Below, one piece after another: positions 50,345 through 60,502 of a stretch of 64,000 bases of DNA. A program made the translations under genes and the position numbers. Under the pieces are notes generated by a model that saw only the letters and a program-made list of their open reading frames with translations, was not told the DNA's origin and did not search any database. Position 1 is the stretch's first letter; each line of letters opens with the position of its first letter. The DNA comes from Akkermansia muciniphila (lineage in GTDB: Bacteria > Verrucomicrobiota > Verrucomicrobiia > Limisphaerales > F1-80-MAGS106), in NCBI GenBank assembly GCA_945865375.1, contig CAMBEJ010000006.1, forward strand, positions 1-64,000, read 5' to 3'.

Positions 50345-51703
50345 TTGAACGATTCACTTGCAGATAATCCCGCGCTTGACCGTGCGCGGCGCAAAGCCTA
50401 TTGGCGGCTGCTGCCGCTGCTCTTCATTTGCTACGTCATCGCTTATGTCGATCGCTCGAATGTGAGCATTGCCAAGCTGACGATGACGAAAGATCTCCCT
50501 GGGTTCACTGATAAGGTCATTGGCTACGGGGCGGGGATGTTCTTCATCGGTTATTTTCTTCTAGAAATCCCGGGAACGCTGTTGGTGGAAAGGTGGAGCG
50601 CCCGCAAATGGATCAGCCGGATCATGATTACATGGGGCATCATGGCGGCGCTGACGGCGCTGGTGAAAACACCGGCCCATTTCTACGGCGTACGGTTTCT
50701 CCTGGGGTTGGCGGAGGCTGGGTTCTTCCCCGGCGTCATTGTTTATCTCACCCACTGGTTTCCCAGCCGCGATCGGTCAAGAGCGCTGGCGTACTTCTTT
50801 GTAGCCACCCCGTTCGCACAAATGTTGAGCCCGAAAATCTCCAACGCGCTGCTCAAAATAGGCACGAGCGAAACGGTGAACGGAGTTTTGGTGCAACGCC
50901 CTGAATTCCTGGGCCTGGAGGGTTGGCAGTGGGTCTACATTTTCTGGGGCATTCCGGCGGTCATTTTGGGCGTCGTGGTGTTCTTCATGCTGACGGATCG
51001 TCCGGGCGAAGCCCGTTGGTTGACGGCGGAAGAACGCGATGCGTTGGAAGGAGAGTTGGAGAAGGAGAAGGCGACGCGAGCGCGCGGGCGTCGGATGACC
51101 GTTTTCGAGGCATTGCGGCATCCCAAGGTGCTGCTTCTGGCACTGGCCTACTTTTGCATTGTCACCGGCAGTTATGGGGTGGAGTTCTTTATGCCGAGCA
51201 TCCTCAAGGACTGGTACGACATGAGCCTTGATAAACTCACATGGCTCATCATCCTGCCGCCGACGCTCGCGTTGGCAGGCCAATTGTTCGTGGGGTGGAA
51301 TTCAGACCGGCTTAAGGAGCGCCGCTATCATGCGACGCTGCCAATTCTCCTGGGCGCGCTGGCGCTGGGGCTTGCCCCGCTGACGCGTGGTCATCTTGGG
51401 TGGACTGTTGTGTGTTTCATGGTGGCCTTTGCCGGGTTCAAGGCGTATATGCCGGCTTTTTGGGCTTTGCCCAGTCTGTTTCTGACGGAAGCGGCCGCCG
51501 CTGGCAGCATCGGGTTGATCAATTCCATTGGCAATCTCGGTGGTTATCTGGGGCCGTCCTTGTTGGGCGAAGTGAAAACGATCACCGGCTCGTACGTGGG
51601 CGGCATTTATTACCTGTGCTTCTCCATGACCCTGGCCGGGATCATTATTTTTTTCCTCGGATTGGGGGCGAAAGAACCACCTGCAAAAAACCCCAAGACA
51701 TGA
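50345..51703 (+). CDS. MFS transporter
   Basis: ICYVIAYVDRSNVSIAKLTM; GYFLLEIPGTLLVERWSARKWISRIMITWG; TTG start. Confidence 0.92.
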   Translation: MNDSLADNPALDRARRKAYWRLLPLLFICYVIAYVDRSNVSIAKLTMTKDLPGFTDKVIGYGAGMFFIGYFLLEIPGTLLVERWSARKWISRIMITWGIMAALTALVKTPAHFYGVRFLLGLAEAGFFPGVIVYLTHWFPSRDRSRALAYFFVATPFAQMLSPKISNALLKIGTSETVNGVLVQRPEFLGLEGWQWVYIFWGIPAVILGVVVFFMLTDRPGEARWLTAEERDALEGELEKEKATRARGRRMTVFEALRHPKVLLLALAYFCIVTGSYGVEFFMPSILKDWYDMSLDKLTWLIILPPTLALAGQLFVGWNSDRLKERRYHATLPILLGALALGLAPLTRGHLGWTVVCFMVAFAGFKAYMPAFWALPSLFLTEAAAAGSIGLINSIGNLGGYLGPSLLGEVKTITGSYVGGIYYLCFSMTLAGIIIFFLGLGAKEPPAKNPKT

Positions 51704-51814
51704 GCGTGTTCTGGATTGGCTCCCGTCCCACCCGGATCATGGGCTGGGATCACATCTAGCGGGTGCGCTCATTGATCTCGTTCACTGAACTGCTCCGAGC
51801 CTCCGAAATCATGT

Positions 51815-54031
51815 TTACGGAGAGACGAGACCCCGTTCCTTGAGCTGTTGAAGCAAGATGTGGGTTCTAAGGGGAAAATAGTCTTTGATCAGCCGGGCAA
51901 TCTCCGGCCTCCAATGGTTGTCGCGGGTGTACAGCTCGTAGGGACCGGTTTTATAGGAATGCACATCACGACGGTAATCGCCCCAGCGGGCGGATTCAGC
52001 AACGATTGCCAGTTCGATCTCTTGCGCGCGCGTTTCAAATCGTTTGGCGCAGCGTTCGGGGGAGAGCGCTCCACCTGGGGAGCAATGCAGCCGGACCCGC
52101 TCCCGAAATAGGCGGCGAAACTCCTGGTTATTTTCAAGCTTGTGGAACAATCGAGTTGGGCTGAGATCGTCATCAAAAGCCATCCGGTTATCACGCACAT
52201 CCTCCAGGGTGCGTTCTCCGTCCCAGACAAAGAATTCAAAGGGCCCGGGAGGGGTCTTGCGGCGCGCGGCATACCAGTTGGAAGCTCTGTCCCAGTCCGC
52301 GTTGGCACCATAAAAATTCAACAGCATATAATCCACGAAATTGGTGAGGTTAAGCAGCGGACGGATCAGATCGAGAGACGACTGCTCAGGAACGCCCGCG
52401 TTGACGATCCCGAACAGTTGGCTCCAGGTGTTGTTGTCGCCGGACAACACTTTTTCGGCGTTTCTGGCCTCAAAATCTTTTACGCGGCCCCCGGCCGCTG
52501 CGGACAGAAACGGTTCGCTGGGCCGTTCAGTGAGCACATAGAGCCCCCAGTAGAGACCGTTGATGTAGAGGTGCACAAACCGTCCACGGGCTGAGATCTG
52601 GCCCATCTCCCCGAAGGTTTCTCGCATCCATTGGTCGCGGACATAGTCGCCACGCCGACGTTCCTCGCTATTCCAATGGAGCCACGTGTTGTTTGAGCCG
52701 CCACGCAGGATCAGGGTTTCAAACCGGGTTGTGCCCGTGTTCCCGAAGACAGGGTAATCCAGGCTCGGGCTGCCGTATTCTCGCTTGAAGAGCAGCCGCA
52801 AAGAGTGCTTGGGACACTCTTCGGGCCTTCGATTCCACCCGCCCTGAATGCGCAATCCGCAGTCCACATGGGCGCCTTTTGAACCGTCGGGCTGGATCAG
52901 ATCCATGGATGCGGGACGTTCCCAATCAGAACCGCTTTCGAGAGGGTTCGCATACACGCCTGTCTCAGGGTGGAACAGGTTGTCTGGATCGGTCACGAGA
53001 GACACGGATGGGATCGAATACAAACCTCGGAGGAGATCCTTTGTGGACCCGCTGTGACCCACGATCTCTGGGTCCATCCCATAGTCGGCGACGACAGGCA
53101 AGCCATCCCGGTTTCCCCAGGTTTTAGGCCAGGAATTTCCATTCTGGTGCAGCGTATCCTTCGGAAAAATGAAGCTTCGAGTCAGAGCAGGGGACGGTGC
53201 CCAATCTGCACGGAACGCTGAGGCGCGCAAGACGGTGCTGGATGTGATCTGAAGCGGGTTGATGTAGCGCAGGCTTCGGGCGGGGTCGGGGATCGCGCCA
53301 TTCGTGGTGTAGAAAATCATCGCGCGCGGGGTCCGAGTCGAGAGGGTGACGGACAACGGCGCGCTGCCCAACGATGAAGCTTCGCTACATTTCACCTCGG
53401 TGGCCAGGCCGAACAGCTCGGAGCCATTTGGCAAACCAGGGGTGGATTGGTTAAAGAAGCGGTAGGCATCGGCGGGAACCTTGCCTCCCGAGCCCGTGAG
53501 GAAGAGCCCTTCGCGAAGGCCCCAGGTCGCACGACCATTCTGCTTCGGATATTTCGGCAAAATTTCGTTCGCGATGGTCAGTCCGTCCGGCATCATGAGA
53601 GCCAGGTACTCCCCATTTCCATCGAGCTTGAAATTCGTATGCAACGGACGTCCCGGCGTCTTCCTGTCTTTGCCCGAGGCGTAAACGATGATCCGTTCGC
53701 CGCGTTTGAGGATGATTTTTGGAAAAGCCCACTTGGAGGGTTGATGAAAATTGTCCGTGACCTTCCATCCCTCGATCGAGACCTCTTCGTTTCCGAAATT
53801 TCCCAGTTCGACCCATCCCTGACGCTGGCCGTCGTCATCGGCGATGGCGTTTTCGCCGGTTGCGGCGATCTCAGTGATGAAGACATCGGCCGTGCCTGCG
53901 CGGGAAGGATCCCGAAATTCCAGCAGGACGAGAGTGACCACGAAAGCGCCAAAAACCGCGAAGAACGCCCACGGTGGTAGGAACTTCGGGAATGCTTCCG
54001 AGCGAAAACGTTTTGTGGATCTCGGGTTCAC
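51815..54031 (-). CDS. lamin-tail-like + CotH kinase family protein
   Basis: DVFITEIAATGENAIADDDGQRQGWVELGNFG; LTNFVDYMLLNFYGANADWDRASNWYAARR...FFVWDGERTLE. Confidence 0.88.
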   Translation of the reverse strand: MNPRSTKRFRSEAFPKFLPPWAFFAVFGAFVVTLVLLEFRDPSRAGTADVFITEIAATGENAIADDDGQRQGWVELGNFGNEEVSIEGWKVTDNFHQPSKWAFPKIILKRGERIIVYASGKDRKTPGRPLHTNFKLDGNGEYLALMMPDGLTIANEILPKYPKQNGRATWGLREGLFLTGSGGKVPADAYRFFNQSTPGLPNGSELFGLATEVKCSEASSLGSAPLSVTLSTRTPRAMIFYTTNGAIPDPARSLRYINPLQITSSTVLRASAFRADWAPSPALTRSFIFPKDTLHQNGNSWPKTWGNRDGLPVVADYGMDPEIVGHSGSTKDLLRGLYSIPSVSLVTDPDNLFHPETGVYANPLESGSDWERPASMDLIQPDGSKGAHVDCGLRIQGGWNRRPEECPKHSLRLLFKREYGSPSLDYPVFGNTGTTRFETLILRGGSNNTWLHWNSEERRRGDYVRDQWMRETFGEMGQISARGRFVHLYINGLYWGLYVLTERPSEPFLSAAAGGRVKDFEARNAEKVLSGDNNTWSQLFGIVNAGVPEQSSLDLIRPLLNLTNFVDYMLLNFYGANADWDRASNWYAARRKTPPGPFEFFVWDGERTLEDVRDNRMAFDDDLSPTRLFHKLENNQEFRRLFRERVRLHCSPGGALSPERCAKRFETRAQEIELAIVAESARWGDYRRDVHSYKTGPYELYTRDNHWRPEIARLIKDYFPLRTHILLQQLKERGLVSP

Positions 54032-54141
54032 TGAATCAGCCTGGCAAGCGCTTGCTCATCACGCATCCCATTCCTGGAACAAAAAGCATGAAACAACACC
54101 GAGAATTTGGTTGGATCTCAGCTTTCAGCTTCTCCGGAGAG

Positions 54142-54774
54142 TCAGGTCTGCGCGCGCGGAAGCACCGCCGAGGGGTTCCCATAAAGTTTCCGCAGCGCGT
54201 CCTCGTTGTAGCTCCGCATGGCACCGTCCTGTGAGCGAACCTTGAGGGAGCGTTTGATGATCTCCACGACGATACCGATGTATCCACCAATTTCCAATAA
54301 CTCTCCAAAGACACACTTGGGGAAATCAGAGCGGGCTGCAAACAAGGAAACAGGCTTCGGTTCTCGGTTAAAGTCCATAGGTGGGAGGGCTTCGCGCCTA
54401 GGAGCGGGAGTTGCAGGCTGTTCCGGGATGGCTTTTTCCGTCCCGAGCGTGTCTGACATTCCCTGCCTCAACGTCTCCTGCGACAGAGGGCGACCGTAGA
54501 GCCTCCTCACTCGGATGGTGTTAAAACTTTGGACGGTTCCTTCTGTCGTTTTGATCTTGATCGACTGATTCACAATTTGAACAAGAACCCCGGTGGATCC
54601 GCCGATGTTCAAGTGCTTCCCGAGGGCGCACCGGGGGAAGTCGGGAAGCTCCACGAACTCCTCGATAGGCAAAGGCAGTGGACTGAAGTCGGGTTCAGCG
54701 ACGTAATCCTTTTCTTCTGCTTGGATTTGCTTTTCCCGGGGTTTGCTTTTATTGAGTGGCATCGATTCCAACAA
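54142..54774 (-). CDS. hypothetical protein with an internally duplicated ~55-aa domain
   Basis: DFPRCALGKHLNIGGSTGVLVQIVNQSIKIKTTEGTVQSFNTIRVRRLYGRP vs DFPKCVFGELLEIGGYIGIVVEIIKRSLKVRSQDGAMRSYNEDALRKLYGNP. Confidence 0.75.
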   Translation of the reverse strand: MLESMPLNKSKPREKQIQAEEKDYVAEPDFSPLPLPIEEFVELPDFPRCALGKHLNIGGSTGVLVQIVNQSIKIKTTEGTVQSFNTIRVRRLYGRPLSQETLRQGMSDTLGTEKAIPEQPATPAPRREALPPMDFNREPKPVSLFAARSDFPKCVFGELLEIGGYIGIVVEIIKRSLKVRSQDGAMRSYNEDALRKLYGNPSAVLPRAQT

Positions 54775-54885
54775 TATGGCGAAACTATTTCCGGAAGGCG
54801 ATTTGATTCTGTGACAATTTAATGAACACCCTAGCGACAGATCAGTTTTGACGCGTGGCCTTCGATTTGGCAGGGAAGCGCTTTG

Positions 54886-56367
54886 TCATGGGTGCATTCC
54901 ACGCAATTCGGTCTTCAGGACCTTTCCCGTGGCGTTGCGCGGAAGCGCGTTCAAGAAGTGGATATGGCGCGGGACCTTGTAATCCGCGAGTTTTGTGCGC
55001 AAGAAATCGATGATCTCCCGTTCGGTGGCCTGAGCTCCCGGGTTCAGAACCGCAAAGGCGACGGGTTGTTCACCCTTGCGCGGATCAGGCCGGCCGATCA
55101 CGGCACCCTCTTTGATCGCACCCATTTGATAGAGCACTTCTTCGATTTCACGGGGATAAACATTGATGCCGTTGACAAGCAGCATGTCCTTCTTACGGTC
55201 GGTGATGAAGAGATAGCCATCGGTGTCCCGGTAACCGATGTCTCCTGTGAGGAGCCATCCGTCGCGGATGGCCTTGGCGGTTTCCTTTGGCTGGTTCCAG
55301 TAACCGAGCATCACATTCCCACCGCGGACACAGATTTCGCCGGCTGTTCCGTCAGGCAGGATTTGGCCTGAGTCATCTTGAACGCTGACCTCCACGTCTG
55401 GTATCGGGATGCCGATCGAGCCTGTCCTCCAGGGGCCGCGAATGGGATTGAGGGAAACCACTGGGCTGGCTTCGCTCAGGCCGTAACCTTCAATGAGCGG
55501 GATTCCGAGCTTCGCAGTAAATTCCCGGAGGATCTCCGCAGGGAGCGGGGCTGCTCCGCTCAGGCAAAGGCGGAGCGGCAGCTCTTGACCTTCGAACGCC
55601 GTGCTTAAAGCGCGGAACAACTGGGGGATGGCGGGGAGGATCGTGGCTCCGTGACACTTGATCTCGTGCAGAATGTTCTTCGGTGGATGCAGAGATCGGA
55701 CGATGACAATAGAGCCCCCGACACTCAGGGGGAGCAGAATTCCGACGCAGAGCATGAAGCTATGAAACATCGGCAGGAGCACGGCGAAGCGGTCCAGTTG
55801 CACCGCTTCAAGGACCTGTCGGCAGCTCTCCACGTTATGCAGCAGGTTGCCGTGGCTTAGCATGGCGCCTTTAGGTTTTCCTGTCGTCCCGCTGGTGTAG
55901 ATGATGACCGCGAGATCGGAGCTCAGGCGTTTGGCTTCGCCAATAAACGACACCGGAAGCGAACTGGAATGAGGCAGTTCCTCGACGTGAAACGTCTGGA
56001 GCCCAGGCATATCTCGCATCAGGGATTGAACCGACGCATCCATCGCCTGCTCAGTCAGGAGGATTTGAATGCCCGCATCCGCGAGGATGTGCTTGACCTC
56101 TTCGGGTTTGAGAAAATTATTGATGGGCACCGCCACTCCACCCGCTTCAAGGATGGCTAAGAGCACGGAAATAAACTCCGGGCGGTTCTTGAGCCACACG
56201 CCGACGCGGTCCCCTTCCTGAAGGCCCCAGCGCGCTTTCAGTTGAGTGGCCAACCACGCTGCCTGACGGCCAAAGTGATCATAGGAGTAGAGTTCGTCCC
56301 CCCAAAACACTGCGGTTTTTGAGCCTTCCCTACGGATCGAATTTCCAAGCGCAACCGCTAAGTTCAT
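54886..56367 (-). CDS. AMP-binding protein / long-chain acyl-CoA ligase
   Basis: LAVIIYTSGTTGKPKGAMLSHGNLLHN; GYGLSEASPVVSLNP; PRNATGKVLKTEL. Confidence 0.94.
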   Translation of the reverse strand: MNLAVALGNSIRREGSKTAVFWGDELYSYDHFGRQAAWLATQLKARWGLQEGDRVGVWLKNRPEFISVLLAILEAGGVAVPINNFLKPEEVKHILADAGIQILLTEQAMDASVQSLMRDMPGLQTFHVEELPHSSSLPVSFIGEAKRLSSDLAVIIYTSGTTGKPKGAMLSHGNLLHNVESCRQVLEAVQLDRFAVLLPMFHSFMLCVGILLPLSVGGSIVIVRSLHPPKNILHEIKCHGATILPAIPQLFRALSTAFEGQELPLRLCLSGAAPLPAEILREFTAKLGIPLIEGYGLSEASPVVSLNPIRGPWRTGSIGIPIPDVEVSVQDDSGQILPDGTAGEICVRGGNVMLGYWNQPKETAKAIRDGWLLTGDIGYRDTDGYLFITDRKKDMLLVNGINVYPREIEEVLYQMGAIKEGAVIGRPDPRKGEQPVAFAVLNPGAQATEREIIDFLRTKLADYKVPRHIHFLNALPRNATGKVLKTELRGMHP

Positions 56368-56598
56368 GTGTTCCTTCGTATCAAGACCCCATGAAACGGC
56401 TAGAGCAATCGGACGTCAAGCTTTTGGTCTTTCCTTGTAACCCTTTGAACCCATGGGCGATCAATGACTTTGAACAATGGTCTGGTGACTTCGGATAGAG
56501 GTACTGTCCGCTGAAGCCAAAACCTTTCCTGACGGCTCGGCGCAGGCGTGTTGCTCCCGGGCCGTTATTCGTCAGGCGAACCCAAAAATGAACAAACT

Positions 56599-56994
56599 AT
56601 GAAGAGAAACATCAGAGTATTCGTGACGGTCGGAATTGTCGGATTGCTGGCAAATGGAGTGCTCGCCTGGCAACTGAATGCCGCAGATTCCAAGGAAGAT
56701 CCCATCAAGGAGGTGATGAAGAAATATCATAAGGCACCGAAAGGCACCGATCCCATCTGCAAAAAAGCTCAGGATGGGTTGGCGAGTAAGGAGGAACTCA
56801 AGGGACTGGTTGAAGGGTACAAGATTCTGGCCAAGGAGAAGGCCCCCAAGGGCGATGCAGCTAGTTGGAAGGAGAAGACCACCAAACTCCTCGCCGCGTC
56901 CGAGGCCCTGCAAAAAGGCGCGCCCGATGCCGCCGCCCAGTACAAAGAGGCCGTGAACTGCAAAGCCTGTCACACCGCGCATAAGCCCGACTAA
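56599..56994 (+). CDS. small c-type cytochrome-like protein
   Basis: Signal-like N-terminus; single C-terminal heme motif CKACH (VNCKACHTAH). Confidence 0.7.
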   Translation: MKRNIRVFVTVGIVGLLANGVLAWQLNAADSKEDPIKEVMKKYHKAPKGTDPICKKAQDGLASKEELKGLVEGYKILAKEKAPKGDAASWKEKTTKLLAASEALQKGAPDAAAQYKEAVNCKACHTAHKPD

Positions 56995-57342
56995 TCGGGC
57001 GGGAGAGATTGCACGGGATTATTTGGATTGGAACCAACGGGACGGTGGTGCTTCCAATGAACAGATCCAGAAGCCGCTGGACCCCGAATTTGAGATTTCA
57101 GATTACCCGAGGGGCGGGGGACACCGTCAGAGGGGGTCGCATTTTGATTGTTGTGGGGTAGATTTTCCGACCTGCCGGTTCGCGGAGTGTCCCACTCGGC
57201 ACCGGGCCAGAGGCCTCTGCAACTGGCAGACCTGGAGGGACTACCCCACTTTGCCACCAAAATGAGAACTGGTGAGCGATGGCTTGCCTTTGATGACCCC
57301 GGTCAGCATCCTAGGATGTCGTTGCATTTTTGACGTCATTCT

Positions 57343-58470
57343 ATGGAACTAAACTTGCCATCGTCCAAGGATAAAGTGTTGTTCACACCGGGTCCTCTCA
57401 CGACCAGCCTGAGTGTCAAGCAGGCCATGCTACGGGACGCGGGCTCATGGCACTTTGAGTTCAACGCTCTTGTTTTAGAGATCCGCGAAAAGTTGCTGAG
57501 AATCGCCGGTCTCTCTCGGGAGAAGGGTTATGAGGCCATCCTGATGCAGGGCACCGGGACGTTCGGCGTCGAGAGCGTCATCGGCTCCATAGTGCCTTCC
57601 GATGGCAAGATCCTGATCCTTTCCAACGGGGCTTATGGAGCGCGCATGCTGCAGATGGCAGGCCACCTCAAGATCCACTCAGAAGCTTTCCACTCCGCCG
57701 AGGACCAGACCCCTGACCTGGACCGATTGCGACAGGTGCTTCAAGCCGATTCCTCGATCACGCATGTCGCCGCCGTGCATTGCGAGACCACGACTGGTAT
57801 TTTGAATCCCGTTCATGAGATCGGGGCGGTGGTTCGCGAGGCTGGGCGAATTTACATCGTGGATGCGATGAGCAGCTTTGGAGCGATCCCCATCGATTTT
57901 GAGCGCGCTGGTATTCACTACCTGATTTCTTCCGCAAACAAGTGTCTCGAAGGGGTTCCGGGATTTTCGTTTGTGCTGTGCCTACGGTCCGCGCTCATGA
58001 GCTCGGAAGGGCACGCTCGGAGCCTGAGCCTGGACCTGCTTGGACAATTGCGAGGCTTCGAGAAAAATAAGCAGTTTCGTTACACGCCTCCAACCCATTC
58101 GATACTGGCTTTCGACCAGGCTCTGGCGGAATTTTTTCAGGAGGGAGGCGTGGAAGCCCGTGGAGCTCGCTACGCGGCGAATCACCGTGTCCTTCTCGAA
58201 GGGATGTTTCGCCTCGGTTTCAGATCGTATCTTCCTCCCTCGGTCCAAAGTTATATCATCACATCCTTTATTTTTCCGACCGACGAAAGGTTTCAATTCC
58301 CGGAATTCTATCGACGGTTGAGCGATCGAGGATACATCATTTATCCCGGCAAAATCAGCCAGGCCGACACGTTCCGCATCGGGTCCATCGGGCGTGTGTT
58401 TGAATCCGACATGCGCGACTTGACGCACGCCATCGCGGATGTGTTGCATGACATGGAGATCACTCTTTGA
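57343..58470 (+). CDS. phnW: 2-aminoethylphosphonate--pyruvate transaminase-like aminotransferase
   Basis: KVLFTPGPLTTSLSVKQAMLRDAGSWHFEFN; YIVDAMSSFGAIPIDFERAGIHYLISSANKCLEGVPGFSFV. Confidence 0.9.
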   Translation: MELNLPSSKDKVLFTPGPLTTSLSVKQAMLRDAGSWHFEFNALVLEIREKLLRIAGLSREKGYEAILMQGTGTFGVESVIGSIVPSDGKILILSNGAYGARMLQMAGHLKIHSEAFHSAEDQTPDLDRLRQVLQADSSITHVAAVHCETTTGILNPVHEIGAVVREAGRIYIVDAMSSFGAIPIDFERAGIHYLISSANKCLEGVPGFSFVLCLRSALMSSEGHARSLSLDLLGQLRGFEKNKQFRYTPPTHSILAFDQALAEFFQEGGVEARGARYAANHRVLLEGMFRLGFRSYLPPSVQSYIITSFIFPTDERFQFPEFYRRLSDRGYIIYPGKISQADTFRIGSIGRVFESDMRDLTHAIADVLHDMEITL

Positions 58471-58480
58471 TAAGACCATT

Positions 58481-59731
58481 ATGAGCATCGCAGCGGTGAG
58501 TTTCAGTGCTAACGGACGGCACTACTCCACGCCAGACCGACCCGTGGTGGTGGTCTGTTTGGATGGATGCGCCGACGAGTATTTAGACGCGGCTTCGTCC
58601 CGGGGATTGATGCCCAATCTGGTTCGGATGTCGATCGAGGGTTTTCGCTGCATGGCACGGGGCGCGCTGCCTTCTTTCACGAACGTCAACAACTCTTCCA
58701 TCGTCACGGGTGTGCCCCCTTCGGTTCATGGGATTGGAGGGAATTTTTTCTATGATTCCACGACCGGGCAGGAGGTGATGATGAACTCGGCGCGGTATTT
58801 GCGCGCTGGCACGATTCTCGCCGCCGCCGCCAAGGCTGGGCGTCGAGTGGCCGTGGTCACGGCGAAGGAGAAGCTGAGGGACATCTTCGCGCACGAGCTC
58901 AACGGGATCGCTTTTTCATCAGAGAAAGCGGGTCTCGCGAGGACGGAGACCCACGGGATTGGCGATGTGGAACAGTTGGTTGGCAAACCGACTCCTCCAA
59001 TCTATAGCGGGGAGGCCAGCCTCTACGTGCTTGAGGCCGGAGCCGCCTTGCTGCGGGATCGAAGGGCCGATTTCCTCTATCTTTCAACCACTGATTTTAT
59101 TCAACACAAGTTTGATCCAGACTCGGGTGGCGCTCTGGAATTTTATGCGGGCGTGGATGTTCAGTTGGGCAGGCTGCTGGAATGGGGTGCGGTGGTTGGA
59201 ATCACGGCGGACCACGGCATGAATTCCAAGCAGCATCCAGATGGTTCCCCTAATGTGCTCTATCTGGAGACCTTGTTGGTCGAAAACTTCGGCCCGGGTT
59301 TTCGAGTGATCTTGCCGATTACGGACCCTTACGTCGTCCATCACGGCGCGCTCGGATCGTTTGCGGCGGTCCATGTTCCCAGCACGGCGAGCATTGCCGA
59401 CGTGGGACGGTGGCTGATGGACTTGGACGGCGTCACGGAAGTTCACACCAGGGCATCCGCCGCGAGGAAGCTTGAGCTTCCCGAGGATCGGATTGGGGAC
59501 TTGGCCGTGCTCTCGGCTCGCGATGTGGTGCTGGGACGCACGCCGGCGTGCCACGACCTGAAAGCCATCGAGGGCGGCTTGCGATCCCACGGAGGCCGCT
59601 ACGAGGAGATGGTGCCGCTGATTGTTTCCAGGCCATTGCGACGGGAATATCTGAGGAAGGCGGCCTGTGATCCCAGGAATTTCGACATCTTTGACTTGAC
59701 CATTAATGGCCCGTTGGTTCCTGACTGTTGA
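58481..59731 (+). CDS. phnA: phosphonoacetate hydrolase-like alkaline phosphatase superfamily enzyme
   Basis: PVVVVCLDGCADEYLDAASSRGLMPNLVRMSIEGFRCMARGALPSFTNVNNSSIVTGVPPSVHGIGGNFFYD; TADHGMNSK. Confidence 0.88.
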   Translation: MSIAAVSFSANGRHYSTPDRPVVVVCLDGCADEYLDAASSRGLMPNLVRMSIEGFRCMARGALPSFTNVNNSSIVTGVPPSVHGIGGNFFYDSTTGQEVMMNSARYLRAGTILAAAAKAGRRVAVVTAKEKLRDIFAHELNGIAFSSEKAGLARTETHGIGDVEQLVGKPTPPIYSGEASLYVLEAGAALLRDRRADFLYLSTTDFIQHKFDPDSGGALEFYAGVDVQLGRLLEWGAVVGITADHGMNSKQHPDGSPNVLYLETLLVENFGPGFRVILPITDPYVVHHGALGSFAAVHVPSTASIADVGRWLMDLDGVTEVHTRASAARKLELPEDRIGDLAVLSARDVVLGRTPACHDLKAIEGGLRSHGGRYEEMVPLIVSRPLRREYLRKAACDPRNFDIFDLTINGPLVPDC

Positions 59732-59901
59732 TCTGGTGTCGTTCCTGCCCGGTGCCCTTCCAGGGGATGAACGGATTTAGAAACCGACCAAGCGCCCCGC
59801 TCGCAGACTCACTTGCACCCGGCTCACATCCAAAGCCATTCCAGGGCGAGGGCACCTTTCAAGTCTTAAGAAAGCGTGAATTGGGGCAGTGAACCTGGGA
59901 G

Positions 59902-59962
59902 TAACGCTCAACATTCAACGTTCAACGCTCAACTTTAAAGGTTGAATGTTGAGGTTTGAGTT
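59902..59962. repeat. palindromic intergenic repeat (CTCAACATTCAAC type)
   Basis: CTCAACATTCAACGTTCAACGCTCAACTTTAAAGGTTGAATGTTGAGGTTTGAG. Confidence 0.75.
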
Positions 59963-60144
59963 CAGCGGATTTCAACGCCGGATGGAACAACGGCGCAGCG
60001 AAGGGCAGGCGATGGAGATGGCGATGGTGGCGATGGTGGCGTGGTTGGCGGCTGTGGGCTGGCGATTTTCTGGAGCGGCTCTCGGAGAAGCTGGGTCGGC
60101 GTCAGCGCCATGAGGGTCATTCCACCAAGAACCGCTAAGAACCA

Positions 60145-60429
60145 CTAGGGAGTGCTCGCAGGTCCTGGGGAAGCCCTTTTGGAGGGATCAAGCGGCGCTG
60201 CGGGGATCAAAATCGCATCAGGAGCCGCGTTCTTGCCTCCGAGGATCTTGAACATCACCACTCCGCAGGTGGGGCATTTGCCCTTGATCGCTTTGCGTCC
60301 GTTCTTCATCAACTCTTCCGCCGCGTCCGCAATTTCTTTCTTGGACTTGCACTTTACGCAGTAACCTTCTGGCATAAACCAACCTTGCTGGGTTGTGTGG
60401 AGTTCAACGCGATCGGCGTCAACGTTCAT
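60145..60429 (-). CDS. DUF5679-like small Zn-binding protein
   Basis: YCVKCKSKKEI...KGKCPTCGVVMFKI. Confidence 0.8.
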   Translation of the reverse strand: MNVDADRVELHTTQQGWFMPEGYCVKCKSKKEIADAAEELMKNGRKAIKGKCPTCGVVMFKILGGKNAAPDAILIPAAPLDPSKRASPGPASTP

Positions 60430-60502
60430 CGCACACGCACGCTTTTATTATAAGGGGGTGGCAGGGGACCGTCAACTGGGAACTGGGGAAGTGGGTTTTG
60501 TC

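Noticed and set aside
59956-60138. 60-aa W/R-rich ORF over GGCGATGGT-like tandem repeat
   Set aside because: Simple-sequence repeat translation (RWRWWRWWRGWRLW), no support as a gene.
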